This document shows positions 34,870 through 46,230 of a stretch of DNA of 64,000 nt, in pieces; within the stretch, counting starts at the first letter, position 1; every line of letters starts with the position of its first letter. The position numbers and the translations under genes were made by a program. The notes beneath the pieces were generated by a model. It was not told where the DNA came from and did no database searches. It saw nothing but the letters and a program-made list of their open reading frames with translations. The stretch comes from Excoecaria cochinchinensis (Eukaryota; Streptophyta; Magnoliopsida; Malpighiales; Euphorbiaceae), in NCBI GenBank assembly GCA_947683425.1, contig CANTUQ010000004.1:29012001-29076000 (forward strand), given 5' to 3'.

Positions 34870-35206
34870 CGACACTGTCGCGACGTCGCGATAGGGCTCG
34901 GTGAAGCCAGCACCTGCGTGTGACCAAGCGAAAGTGGGCAGCCGAGCCAATCGCAGAAAAGCTCACTTTCGCGATCGCGACGCATGTCACGAGCGCGATA
35001 GGGCGCTCGGTTGCCGAGCGGATTTAGTTGCCAAGCGGGCGGTTTTTCCGAGCGGCGTAGCAAAGCCCACTATCGCGATCGCGACACCTATTGTGAGTGC
35101 GACAGAGCGCTCAGCTACCTAGCCGTTGGGCACCCCCTGTCGCGAGCACCCGCACCTGCGCGGGGTCGCGACAGCATTTATGGCCGCTCACTATCGCGAC
35201 AGTGAC
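34870..35206. repeat. array of TCGCGATCGCGAC-type palindromes, 5' LTR of subfamily A
   Basis: Words such as TCGCGATCGCGAC, GAGCGCGATAG and CACTATCGCGACAGTG recur; a longer unit near 34960 repeats about 118 bases on. It is a CpG-rich island in an AT-rich LTR, at LTR positions 1047-1383. The 3' LTR copy is at 41967-42336. Confidence 0.85.
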
Positions 35207-35842
35207 CCTCTCCATGCCCTGTTTTTTCAATTTTGCCTTTCCTTCCAAAATGAATTTTTGTATCACTTCTCTTTGAGTTTCTACTACTGTATGGGAATAA
35301 TTATGTTTATATATGTGCACTATTATGATTTCTTTATGATAAACTATATGTTTCCCTTAAGCGTAATTTGGATTATACATGACCTGCAAGAGTCAATCTA
35401 GTGGATAGTTAGGCATGCCTAATAGAGTCTCTTAGCTGCAGCCCTCCATTCCGTTTGGACCCCGATCAGGTCCTTGATTGGATCATCGCGATCCCTGAAA
35501 AGTTTTGGATCTTGTTTAAGGTCTCCTCTGTAAAATGTTTTGAATGTGATAAAATAAAATGGTTTTCGATTCTTACCTATAAGGCACCATCACTGTTCAA
35601 TTCGTACCCGTAAGGTACCGTCACTGTTTACTCATTATCCACTATTGTGAGTCAGCAAGTGTTATGTTTTATTTGCTTTATTTTGATATAATTATATGAA
35701 TGAGGTATCCGAATGAGTATGATGACAAGTATGAGCTTCTGAATGCTATGATTGTGATTCGAGTATGATATTTATACATATGTTAACATACTTATACTGT
35801 AAATGATTCCCCGCATATATCATATTGTATGTGTTATGCTTT

Positions 35843-35931
35843 GACGACCGTTGTGAATGGCCGTCCACTCTTTTGTTGTGTGTTTCCCCACTAAGTGTTA
35901 TCGCTTAGCACGGTGTTTTATCCGTGCAGGT
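35843..35931 (+). promoter_or_regulatory. conserved LTR hairpin block with acceptor-like site, subfamily A
   Basis: GACGACC..GGCCGTC (35843 on), CTAAGTG-TTAT-CGCTTAG and CACGG..CCGTG lie in a row and end CCGTGCAG|GT at 35929/35930. A 42977-43063 copy in the 3' LTR has CTAAGCG restored and CAG|AT at the end. Confidence 0.6.
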
Positions 35932-36327
35932 GCGGAAGGCATTTTTGCATTAGGAGAGTCGCCGCTAGTCTAGCCAACACAGAGGGATTAGTGTTAGGGC
36001 TTATTTTTGTAGTCTGTTCATAATTCTTTTGTAATAGAACTCTCATTATATCAACATTTTTGTAAGCTTCCGCTTGTATATTTTGGATATGTAATTATTT
36101 TGTAATATCAGTTTGATCAGAACATTATTGTAATGAATGTTGTTATATTAATGCATGAACATGATGATATTTCTCAAAGTTTTTATTTTCGCTGTATTTC
36201 CATATGTTTATGATGTATGAATGTTTAATTTGTATCGATCTGTTTGGTGTGACACCCCTGCTCATACGGCATCTCACTCCGATCCGAATGGGTTCGCCTA
36301 TGTATGGGTAGGGGGTGTTACAGTTTT

Positions 36328-36340
36328 TGGTATCAGAGCC
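36328..36340 (+). other. primer-binding site, initiator tRNA-Met
   Basis: TGGTATCAGAGCC, five bases after the LTR end. Confidence 0.92.
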
Positions 36341-36433
36341 TGGTTTAGGCGTTTCTGGGCAATGTTGTGCATAGAAGCGTATAAATGTCTGAGACTGTGT
36401 TGGCTGATGCAATTGTCTTTGTTTTTCTTTTAG

Positions 36434-37440
36434 ATGGATTTCGATTCTATTCTTCGAGGCGATGCTTAAGATTTCCCAGGACATGGCTCAAGTCTTGGAG
36501 AGGGTGACTGCCCCTAGAGCCCCGATTAAGAGTGTCAGAAGTGCTGGGGCAGAAGATTTCTATGGGACTGGTTTGGATGAGTCGAAATATGTTGAGAAGT
36601 GGTTAGATAAGGTAAAGTGTACTCTGAGGGAGGTCCGGTGTCCTCTTGATCAGCGAGTGGAGTGTGCATTGGCATTGCTTCAAGGGTCTGCTTTTGATTG
36701 GTGGGAGTTGGTCTGTAGGCATCCCCAGTTGCCTGATCCGATTCCATGGGAGTTCTTTGAGATGGAGTTCACAAATAAGTGGTGACTCAGACCTACAGGG
36801 ATGCGAAGTGGGCGCAGTTCTTGAGTTTGAAGCAGCGAGCCACGACAGGGTTTGAATTTAAGAAAGAGTTTAACCGTTTGCCGAAGGATGCACCAGAAGG
36901 TATTTTGACAGAGGAGTTCAGGTGTAGGCATTTTGAGGCCGGATTGAATGAGTCGCTGAGGGCGATGCTGATTTCTCTGATGAGTACTCCACGAGTTGGG
37001 TACTACCAGATTATGCAAGCTGTAGTGCGGGCTAAGAGGTCCGAATCGATTTTGAGAGAGAGGGCTCAGAGGAGGAATCCCTCTCGTGGAGATTTGTCTT
37101 TTTCATCCTCAGGTAAGAGGTCAAGGAACCCACAGGATCAGTCATCTGCAGGCCCAACTACGAGTGGTAGAAGACAGGGTTCAGCTATGGTATCTGGTTC
37201 TGACAGAGGTATTTCGGGTGGAAGGACCAAGTTGTTGCCCGAGTGCTCGCATTGTGGTAAACGGCACCGGGTGAGTGTAGGTGGCTCACAGGTGGGTGTT
37301 TCCGTTGTGGGAGCACTGAGCACTTTTTAGCCAATTGTCCAAGATCGAATGAGGCTTCGGGTGATCAGCGAGAGGCTAGTAGAGTTGGTTCGAATGCTGC
37401 TCAAGCTAGTCGCGGTAGAGGTCATGGAAGAGGTTGAGGC
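36434..37440 (+). pseudogene. gag: gag of decayed Tekay-like element
   Basis: Gag forms the particle. A start at 36434 reads MDFDSILRGDA and stops; the rest is in another frame from 36462 (KISQDMAQVLERVTAPRAP, then FFEMEFTNKW). A missing G at about 36782 shifts the frame again, and 36779-37330 encodes TYRDAKWAQFLSLKQRA through to PECSHCGKRHR. A further shift falls between the zinc-knuckle halves, and the canonical CCHC is only partly readable. At least three lesions, so it is not functional. Confidence 0.85.
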
Positions 37441-37485
37441 GGTCGACCTAGAGAGGGAGCAGGATCAGAGTTAGTTGAGCATCCC

Positions 37486-37824
37486 TTGGCAGTGCTAGCT
37501 AGAGCCTATGCAGTGAGAGCTCAAGAGGAGCAAGATGCTCTAGATGTGATTGCCGATAAGTTTCTACTCCATGACACTGAATTATATGCTCTAATTGACC
37601 CTGGTTCTACACACTCATATTTGTGCACAGATAAGCTATTTGATAAGTTGCATGTAGTAGATCAGTTGGATTATGAGATTTGTGTGACTAGTCCTTTAGG
37701 ACATAGTGTCCATGTGAGTAGAGTGTATAGGAATTGTCCCCTGTTGGTTGAGGGAGTTGAGTTTCCAGCAGATTTGTTCGAATTGACGTTCAGAGAGTTT
37801 GATCTGATTTTGGGTATGGACTGA
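37486..37824 (+). pseudogene. protease of decayed Tekay-like element
   Basis: The frame has ARAYAVRAQEEQDA, then the retropepsin motif ALIDPGSTHSYLC, ICVTSPLGHSV and FDLILGMD, and ends at a TGA (37822-37824) where relatives have Trp (GMDWL). Retropepsin-type aspartic protease that would cut the polyprotein. The order and length match the protease of the elements at 14187 and 60600. Confidence 0.87.
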
Positions 37825-40800
37825 TTGGGTAAGCATCGGGTGATGGTTGACTGTCATAGGAAGACGGTTGTTCTTTGGGATAGGAATCAGTCTCCTATGG
37901 TTGTTAAAGGTTTGGGTTCGAGTTCTTTGAGTAATGTGATCTCCGCTATGCAAGCAAAGAGATTCATTAGGAAGGGTTGTGAGGCTTTTCTAGCGATGAT
38001 ATTGGATTCTAAGCGGGATCAAGTTAGAATTGAGGACATCCCAGTTGTTCGAGAATTTGGAGATGTTTTTCCAAGTGAGTTGCCTGGTTTGCCTTCTGAG
38101 AGAGAGGTGGAGTTGTCCATAAAGATAGTGCCGGGTACTACTCCCATATCGAAAGCACCTTATCGGATGGCTCCAGTAGAGTTGAGAGAGCTCAAAACTC
38201 AGCTATAAGAACTATTGGATAAGGGGTTTATCAGACCCAGCATATCTCCATGGGGAGCTTCGGTTCTGTTTGTTAAGAAGAAGGATGGTTCCATGAGGAA
38301 GTGTACCAACTATAGGCAAATTAATACGGTCACGGTGAAGAATAAGTATCCTTTGCCTAGAGTCGAGGATTTGTTTGATCAGCTTAGAGGTGCTGGAGTC
38401 TTTTCGAAGATTGACCTTCGGTTGGGGTATTACCAGCTTCGAGTTCAGGATGCTGATGTGGCTAAGACTGCATTTCGAACTAGGTATGGCCATTATGAGT
38501 TCTTAGTGATGCCATTTGGTTTGACCAATGCACCTGCGGCTTTCATGGATTTGATGAACCGAGTGTTTAGGCCATATCTTGACCGATTTGTAGTGGTGTT
38601 TATAGATGAGATCTTGGTTTACTCAAAGGATGAGAGTGAGCATGAGGAGCATCTCCGGTTGGTTCTGCAAGTGTTGAGGGAGCATCAGTTGTTTACGAAG
38701 CTCAGTAAGTGCGATTTCTGGCTTCGAGAAGTGTCTTTCTTGGGTCATATTGTATCAGCTAAGGGTATTTAAGTGGATCCGGCTAAGATTGAGGCGATTG
38801 TGGATTAGAAAGCACCTAGGAATGTTCCGGAGATGACGAGTTTTCTTAGTTTAGCAGGGTATTACCGTCGGTTTGTGAAGGGTTTTTCGGTCATTGCTGC
38901 TTCGATGACTCGATTGTTGAGAAAAGGGATCAAATTTGAGTGGTTGGATAAGTGTCAAGCTTGTTTTGAGAAGTTGAAGGGTTTGCTAGTTGAAGCTCCT
39001 GTACTTACTCAACCCATTTCGAGTAAAGAGTTTGTGATGTACAGCGATACTTCGGGTGTCGGGCTTGGTTATATGTTGATGCAGGAGGCTAAAGTTGTGG
39101 CTTATGCTTCTCATTAGTTAAAGCCACATGAGAGGAATTACCTGATGCATGATCTGGAGTTAGCGGCTGTGATCTTTGCTTTGAAGATTTGGCATCACTA
39201 TCTGTATGGGGAGAAGTGTAGGATCTTCACGGATCATAAGAGCTTGAAGTATCTCCTCACACAGAAGGAGTTGAATATGAGGCAGCGCCGATGGCTATAG
39301 TTGTTCAAGGATTATGATTGTATGGTGGATTACCATCCTGGTAAGGCCAATGTGGTGGCAGATGCTTGGAGTTGAAAGTTGATTTCAGCTTTGTTCTTGA
39401 GGCGGATTAGGTGGAGATTTGATTCTGATCGGGTTTTGGTTGCCCAACTGAGAGTGAGGCCTACTTTGAGACAGAGGATTGTAGATGCTCAGAAGGATGA
39501 TGAGAGGTTGCAGCGGGTTGTGCAAGAGGTTAGTTCTGGTAAGCAATCAGAGTTCTTGGTTTTGGATGGGGTGCTTATGTATAGGAATCGTTTATGTGTG
39601 CCCGAGCATGATGAGTTAAGAAAGCAACTTTTGAGCGAGGCACACTCTACGGTTTTCACTATGCATCCCAGTAGCGAGAAGATGTATCGGGACATGAAAC
39701 AGTTCTATTGGTGGTCTAGTATGAAGAGAGATATTGTGGATTATGTGGCAAAGTGCTTGACTTGTTAGCAGGTAAAGGCTAAGCATCAAGTCCCTTTGGG
39801 ATTGCTCACACCTTTATCCGTTCCTGAGTGGAAATGGGACGATATTGCCATAGATTTTGTGTCTGGTTTGCCATTGACTTAGAGGAAGCATGACTCGGTT
39901 TAGGTGATAGTGGATTGGCTGACAAAGTAAACTCATTTTCTACCGGTTAGAGTGGATTATCCGATGGATAAGTTGGCCAGTATCTATGTGGATGAAGTGG
40001 TCAGATTGCATTGAGTGCCGTTATCTATAGTGTCAGATCGGGATCCAAGGTTCACATCTAAGTTTTGGAAAGAACTACAGAGAGCTTTGGGTACCAAGTT
40101 GAATTTCAGTACGGCGTTTCATCCTCAGACAGATAGTCAGTCATAGCGGGTCATACAGATTCTGGAGGATATATTACAGGCTTGTGCATTGGATTTTCCG
40201 GGTAGTTGGGATAGATATGTGCAGCTTATGGAGTTTGCCTATAACAACAGTTATCAGTCGAGCATCAGTATGTCACCGTATGAGGCATTGTATGGTCGAC
40301 AGTGTAGGACTCCGGTTTGTTGGACAGAGTTATCCGAGCGTTCGGTCATTGGGCCAGAGTTGGTTAGGGATACCGAGGAGAAGATCAGAGTTGTGCAGCA
40401 AAATTTGAAAGCGGCTAAAGATCGGCAGAAATCCTATGCTAACCTGAAGAGGAAAGATGTTTAATTTGAGGTCGGGGAAAAGTTTTCCTTAAGGTTTCAC
40501 GTTAGAGGAAAGTGGTTCAATTTGGCAAGAAAGGTAAGCTTAGTCCTTGATATATTAGACTGTATGAGGTGTTAGCTAATATTGATCTGGTAGCCTATAA
40601 GTTGGCTTTACCGATGGAGTTGGCAAAGTTGCACGATGGGTTTCATGTTTCTATGCTCCATCGGTACAGATCGGATCCTTCGCATGTGCTATCGATTCAA
40701 GATATGCAAGTGCAGCCAGATTATTCGTATGATGAGGAACCGAAGGCTATTTTAGCTTTGGAAATAAGACAGTTAAGGAATAAGCAAGTCCCTTTGGTAA

Positions 40801-40890
40801 AAGTGTTATGGAATCATCACGGGGTAGAAGAAGCGACTTGGGAACTAGAGGCGACTATGATGGCTCGGTATCCACAGCTATTAGTAGGGG
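37825..40890 (+). pseudogene. pol: pol of decayed Tekay-like element: RT, RNase H, integrase, chromodomain
   Basis: Fragments in one order: 37825-38208; RT 38215-38772 with YRQINTV and FIDEILVYS, where the second catalytic Asp of FIDD has become Glu; RNase H 38833-39360 with MYSDTSGVGLG; integrase zinc finger 39640-39768; core around 39830-40180 with VSDRDPRF; chromodomain 40720-40870 (KVLWNHHGVEEATWELE). About a dozen stops break it, several at TGG or CAG codons of the relatives (38806, 39115, 39766, 39880, 39901). It is a dead copy. Confidence 0.9.
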
Positions 40891-40895
40891 AGAGT
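40882..40895 (+). other. polypurine tract of decayed Tekay-like element
   Basis: TAGTAGGGGAGAGT immediately before the 3' LTR start TGTAACACCCC. Confidence 0.85.
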
Positions 40896-43456
40896 TGTAA
40901 CACCCCAATTGCCCCCTAGAAGTTTGAGCCATGTTTGTGCATGTGCATTGAGTGTGTTTTGTCATGTGATAAGGGTATTTTGGGCAAAATACTTGTTTTG
41001 AGGGTTTTATTAATGTGTGAGTGCATATATGAGATTAGGGTGTGCATGTGTTGAGTTGCATTAATGTGTGTTTGCTCACATCATTGTAGGGTGTGTTTTA
41101 GTGAGAAAGGCTTAGTGTGTGTGTGATGCATGTTTGTAGGGTGTGAGTGGTTAATTTCCACCAATGAGGTTGTGACACATGGCTAGGTTTAGGAAAAGAG
41201 TGATTAGAAGAAGAAAGAGAAAAGGGAAAGCAAAAATTCCATCTTTTCCCGTTTCTCTCTTCTCTCTACCTCTCTTCTTCCTCTTCTCTTCCCAAGTTGT
41301 ACCCTAAGCTTGGATTTAAGTGTTTGTTGTGGAAATTGATCACTCCTCAACCCTCAATTGGTAAATTTTCTGCATTTTGATCACCTCTTTCATCTTCTTC
41401 ATCTTGTTCTTCACCTTTTTCACGTTTCTAGTTTGGGTTTTTGACCTAGAGTTGTTGTTTGTGTGATTTATGGGTTTGGTTGTTAGTTGAGCCTCCTCAC
41501 AATCCTAAAGGCAAGGAGAAGGCGAGAGGAAGTGGCACCAAGTGATTGGAGCTTAGGAGTTTCAGGTTTGGGAGTTATTGTGTTTAATGCATTTTATGGG
41601 TTTTGCATGTTTGGTTGAATTTCTGGAAAAATCTGATGTTTCTTGATGACTATCATGGTTTATATGTTATGGGTTTTAATTTAGATGATTCATAAATCCT
41701 TGAATGTGAGTTATTGAACCCAATTGTGCATTTGATTGAGTTGATGTGTGAATAGTGGTGAGGTTTTAAATGTGTAAATTGATGTTGTTATTGGCATGAT
41801 TTAATTGGAATTCTTGGCATAAATGTTGCATTTTATGTTATTGATGATGTTTGGGTTGCTGGATTTGAAGTAAGTTGATGTTTGGGTTGAGTTGTAGTTG
41901 AGATTGAAGGTTTGGGTGCTTTGGTTTTGGAAAATTTCTGTAGAAATCACGTAAGAACTAGAAATCCCGACACTATAGCGAGCGCGACATTGTTACGATA
42001 AGGCTCAGTGAAGCCAGCTCCTGTGCGTGACCGAACGGAAGTGGGCAGCCAAGCCGATCGCAGTAGAGCTCACTGTCGCGATCACAACACATGTCGCGAG
42101 CGCGATAGGGTGCTCGGTTGTCGAGCAAATTTAGTTACCGAGTGGGCGGTTTTGCCGAGCGGCATAGTAGAGCCCACTGTCGCGATCGCGACACTCGTCG
42201 CGAGCGCGATAGAGCGCTCAGCTGCCAAGCCGTTGGGCACCCCCTATCGCGAGAACGCGCACCTGTGCGGGGTCGTGACAGCCTTTGTGGCCGCTCACTG
42301 TCGCGAGCGCGATGGTTGTCACTATCGCGATAGTGACCCTCTCCATGTCCTATTTTTCGATTTTGCCTTTCCTTCCAAAATGAATTTTTGTGTCACTTCT
42401 ATTTGAGTTTCTACTACTGTATGGGAATAATTATGTTTATATATGTGCACTATTATGATTTCTTTATGATAAATTATATGTTTCCCTTGAGCGTAATTTG
42501 GATTATACATGACCTGCAAGAGTCAGTCTAGTGGATAGTTAGGCATGGCTAATAGTGTCTCTTAGCTGCAGCCCTCCGTTCCGTTTGGACCCCGATCAGG
42601 TCCTCGTTTAGATCCTCGTGATCCCTAAAAAGTTTTGGATCTTGTTTAAGGTTCCCTCTGTAAAATGTTTTGAATGTGATAAAATCAAATGGTTTTCGAT
42701 TCGTACCCATAAGGTACCGTCACTATTCGATTCGTACCCGTAAAGTACCGTCACTGTTTACTCGTTATCCACTATTGTGAGTCAGCAGGTGTTATGTTTT
42801 GTTTGGTTTATTTTGATATGATTATATGAATGAGATATCTGAACGAGTATGATGACAAGTATGAGCTTCTGAATGCTATGATTGTGATTCGAGTATGATA
42901 TGTATACATATGTAATCTAACGTACTTATACTGTAAATGATTCTCTGCATATATCATATTGTATGTGTTATGCTTTGACGACCGTTGTGAATGGCCGTCC
43001 ACTCTTTTGTTGTGTGTTTCCCCACTAAGCGTTATGGCTTAGCACTGTATTTTATCCGTGCAGATACGGAAGGCATTTTTGCTTTGGGAGAGTCGCCGCC
43101 AATCAAGCCAACACAGAGGAATTAGTGTTAGGGCTTATTTTTGTAGTCTGTTGATAATTTTTTTGTAATAGAACTCTCATTGTATCAACATTTTTGTAAG
43201 CTTCTGCTTGTATATTTTGGATATGTAATTATTTTGTAATATCAGTTTGATCAGAACATTATTGTAATGAATGTTGTTATATTAATGCATGATCTTGATA
43301 ATGTTTCTCAAAGTTTTAATTTTCGTTGTATTTCCATATATTTATGATGTATGAATGTTTGATTTGTATTGATCTCTTTGGTGTGACACCCTTGCTCCTA
43401 CGGCATCTCACTCCGATCCGGATCGGTTCGCCTACGTATGGGTAGGGGGTCTTATA
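40896..43456 (+). mobile_element. 3' LTR of decayed Tekay-like element (subfamily A)
   Basis: Begins TGTAACACCCC and ends GGGGGTCTTATA, a mutated GTGTTACA. Compared with the 5' LTR it is about 60 bp longer, partly from an extra TCGCGAGCGCGATGGTTG stretch in the array (41967-42336). Donor-like site at 41361 is GTAAAT. The tandem hairpins GTACC-CATAA-GGTAC and GTACC-CGTAA-AGTAC lie at 42703-42717 and 42734-42748. Confidence 0.88.
41967..42336. repeat. array of TCGCGATCGCGAC-type palindromes, 3' LTR of subfamily A
   Basis: Same array as at 34870-35206, longer and with different substitutions (many CG to CA or TG). LTR positions 1072-1441. Confidence 0.85.
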
Positions 43457-44925
43457 ATGAATATTATAAATAACTTGTGCATGGAATAAGATTTGTGCAT
43501 ATGGATAAAACGTACGGGTTTGGAGATTTTAAAATGTTAGGTTTGCAAATTAATAAGGTAATGTATAAAATACTAAAGTGATAAGTTATTTAAATAATCA
43601 ATAATAACAATCGCAAATAATTATAGAAATTATTAAATAAGGAATGTATATATTGACACTGAAATCCAAATTCATAAATAAAGTAACATTATAGGTGGAG
43701 GAAATTATAATGTAATTAGTAGAAGTCATGCATGCATGCAAACGTGGGACCTGATACTTTTAATAGTGTATGTGCAAATTTAGTAAGGTAATATTAATCA
43801 TTAGCATGGTTACTAATACTAATGTAGTGTTAATGTTAATGATAATAATTGTAATGTTAATGACAATAGTAAAGAAAGTAATGTGATTAATAATAATAGT
43901 ATTAATCCTAAAGAAATGTAAATAATAGTAATGTTAATAAATAAATAAAAATGTTATAGAAATATTAATGAATTAATAAATTTATAAAAAGGGTTACATG
44001 AGAGTATTAGAGATAGGGCCATGCACATGTGAAGGAACGTAGGAATGTTAGTAACATAGTAGGGTGACAAACCCAAGACCAAAGGATTTAAATTAAGAAA
44101 TTAGATGGGTATGACCATAAAATAAAATACTAATGTTAATAGTGTCCATAATAATGTAAATTGAAATATTAAAAGTTGATAACAAAATAATGTTATTTAT
44201 TATGATGGTAATATTGATGAAATTGGTAAGAAAACACAAGTATCAGGGAATTAGAAATAATGGGATGGAAATAATACACATAAATTTAAGTTTTTTAAGT
44301 TAAGAAGTGGGCAAAAACGTGAGGACCTAATGAATTCAAAATGTACACATGCAAAAAAAAATTAGCATAAAAATTAAAAATGCACAAAAGTAAATTCGTT
44401 CTAAATAATAATGTAGTTAATATATAAAACTAATAAAATCTAACATATTGACTTATTTAATAATAAGAGTGTTAAAGTTAACATAATAATGATATAATGA
44501 TAATGATAAATAATTACAATAATAATAATGTTACTAGATTAGACACCAGTATTGAATAGTTATAGGTTTATGGACATATATAGGGGTATAATGTAAATTA
44601 GTTACAATAAAGAATATAGTAAAAATATTAAATTAAAATATAAATAAATCAAGAGTATTAAAAAGGATTAATATCTATATGGTATAGGAAATAAGTATGC
44701 ATGTGTGTGTATGCATGTATTAGCATAAGAATTGAAAGTATGATATATGTATCCACCACTGGACATTTTAATACTCAGCGCGTAGAGCTTTTACTGGAAT
44801 CAGGTAATAGAAGATAAGAAGACTTGAAGTGGATGATGTGTGATGTGTTACTGTTGAATGGCAAAAGGTGATAGAAAGAAAGCATAAGGAAATAGACATG
44901 GCATGTATATAATTGGGTTGGACAG
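43457..44925 (+). mobile_element. LTR X copy, plus orientation, second segment
   Basis: Continuation of 29600-33823 after the Tekay-like insertion. The block TATGTATCCACCACTGGACATTTTAATACTC at 44740-44775 is the inverse of 46535-46575 in the full X LTR, and ATGGCATGTATA at 44911 matches the inverse of 46438. It stops about 190 bases short of the LTR end. Otherwise AT-rich with many AAT/ATG words and no gene. Confidence 0.6.
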
Positions 44926-45929
44926 AAAATCAAGATGAACAATTATGCCTTATAGAGGAGGAGGAGGAGAGCTGCTAGAATTCTACGGATTTTTCTAGAG
45001 AAATCTGATATTCCAGCCTTAATATAGCCTCTTCTAATGGGCCAAACCAAAAGCCCATTTTCTAACCAAAAATAATTTCTCCCACTTTCCAAGTTCAATT
45101 TCACTCAAAATAAATTGCATAATTCTTAAAATATATAATTTAGCCTCCACATAAAATTTTAGGTCAATCGGAGACCGTTTCTCGGTCTGCTAATTTCTTA
45201 TCAATCAGATAACTCAGTTTTCTATCTTACCGTAAAATTTATTTTTCACTAATATTTAATTTTTCATAATATTTTAAGCAAATCTATGCTTTCAGATAAT
45301 TTTTCTGAGATCCACAGCTCTATTTAGAGTCCGGTCAAACCTTGGACAAATTAGACAAACCAAAGTCAACTGGTCCGACCGGTTCGATTCACTATCCTTA
45401 ACATCATTTTCACTCTTAATAGCCCATTTTACCTTGGTTTCATCTCAATGAGGGTCCTTATCTAGTCCGGTTCAATTAAACCAGTCCAATTTCAGTGTCA
45501 CTATAAAATTAATTTTTTGCTACCAAACTGTTCTACACACTATTCTGAGTTCATCTATGCCTTCAGATAGCTTTTCAAATGTCATTTTCTATCTTTAAAT
45601 CCTCGATTAAATTTCGGTCAAACTAGGTACTATTTGAATCGTACTAGAGGCTTTTCTTCAGTATTATTTTCAGAGACCTATTTGACCTCATATTCTCTCC
45701 AAATTACATCAATAGACTCCATTTAATAGGCACTTTCCAACAGTCCAATAAAATATTTTTTTCTACCGGGAAGGTCACCCATCAGGGGGGCTTTCCTGGC
45801 CCGAGCACGTTTAACGTTTCTTCTTTGCTGTCTTTTTGGATTCAATTACTGATATTTCCACCTGAAATCCACACTATATACTCTAGAGATTTCACTAATC
45901 ACTACCGATCCGGTATTCGGGCCATTACA
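44926..45929 (-). mobile_element. LTR X, minus orientation, 5' portion of a truncated 3' LTR
   Basis: AAAATCAAGATGAACAATTATGCC at 44927 and all the following 1 kb match 50523-51603. It ends CGGGCCATTACA at 45929, followed by a PPT, so it is the start (minus strand) of a 3' LTR. Its remaining 4.3 kb is missing at the join with the plus-oriented segment. Confidence 0.7.
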
Positions 45930-46230
45930 ATTCTCCCCCACTTATAAAAATTTCGTCATCGAAATTTTCTTTATGTACCACAAGCACAAATCAATTCCAC
46001 TATACTGTGAGAACATTCAATTCAGGAAATCCGTGTACTTTCCATCAACCATCATACTTTGCATTCTCTTACAATTCTGTGGACTTATGATATCGTTATG
46101 TCTTCTCGAATACCTTTGCTCACTTCTATCATCAATACCTATTCATGGCATGTATACGTATCACTTCGTACTCACTACACTATCTCCGATCTTAAGATCG
46201 CCTAAACCTTTACTCTGATATCAAAATAAA
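45930..46230 (-). mobile_element. remnant interior of element X: PPT, pol end and PBS only
   Basis: On the minus strand, TGATATCAGAGTA (46211-46223) is a mutated initiator-Met PBS next to the 5' LTR, and AGTGGGGGAGAAT (45930-45942) is the PPT. Just upstream of the PPT the minus strand encodes ENFDDEIFISGGE, the conserved end of chromovirus-type pol. Everything else, about 200 bases, is unrecognisable. The element is thus a large deletion derivative and X is likely a Ty3/Gypsy chromovirus relative. Confidence 0.7.

Larger units (their letters stand above)
33824..36322 (+). mobile_element. 5' LTR of decayed Tekay-like element (subfamily A)
   Basis: Begins TGTAACATCCC and ends GGGGGTGTTACA. Landmarks: pyrimidine-rich tract 34170-34230, donor-like TTG|GTAAGTT at 34289, palindromic array 34870-35206, TTAGGCATGCCTAA 35409-35422, GTACC-CGTAA-GGTAC hairpin 35604-35618, double-hairpin block 35843-35931. 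Confidence 0.9.
33824..43456 (+). mobile_element. decayed Tekay/Del-like chromovirus, plus strand, 9.6 kb
   Basis: LTRs 33824-36322 and 40896-43456 flank PBS, gag, protease, pol and PPT in the usual order. The flanking bases are ATAAA and ATGAA, matching at four of five. The coding region holds many stops and at least two frameshifts. It is inserted in LTR X (the host LTR resumes at 43457). Confidence 0.88.

Noticed and set aside
42008..42406. 132-codon Arg- and Asp-rich ORF (and similar ones at 34901, 35126, 57849, 58073, 55975)
   Set aside because: These are read-through frames of the palindromic GC-rich arrays; both strands and several frames stay open because the units lack stops.
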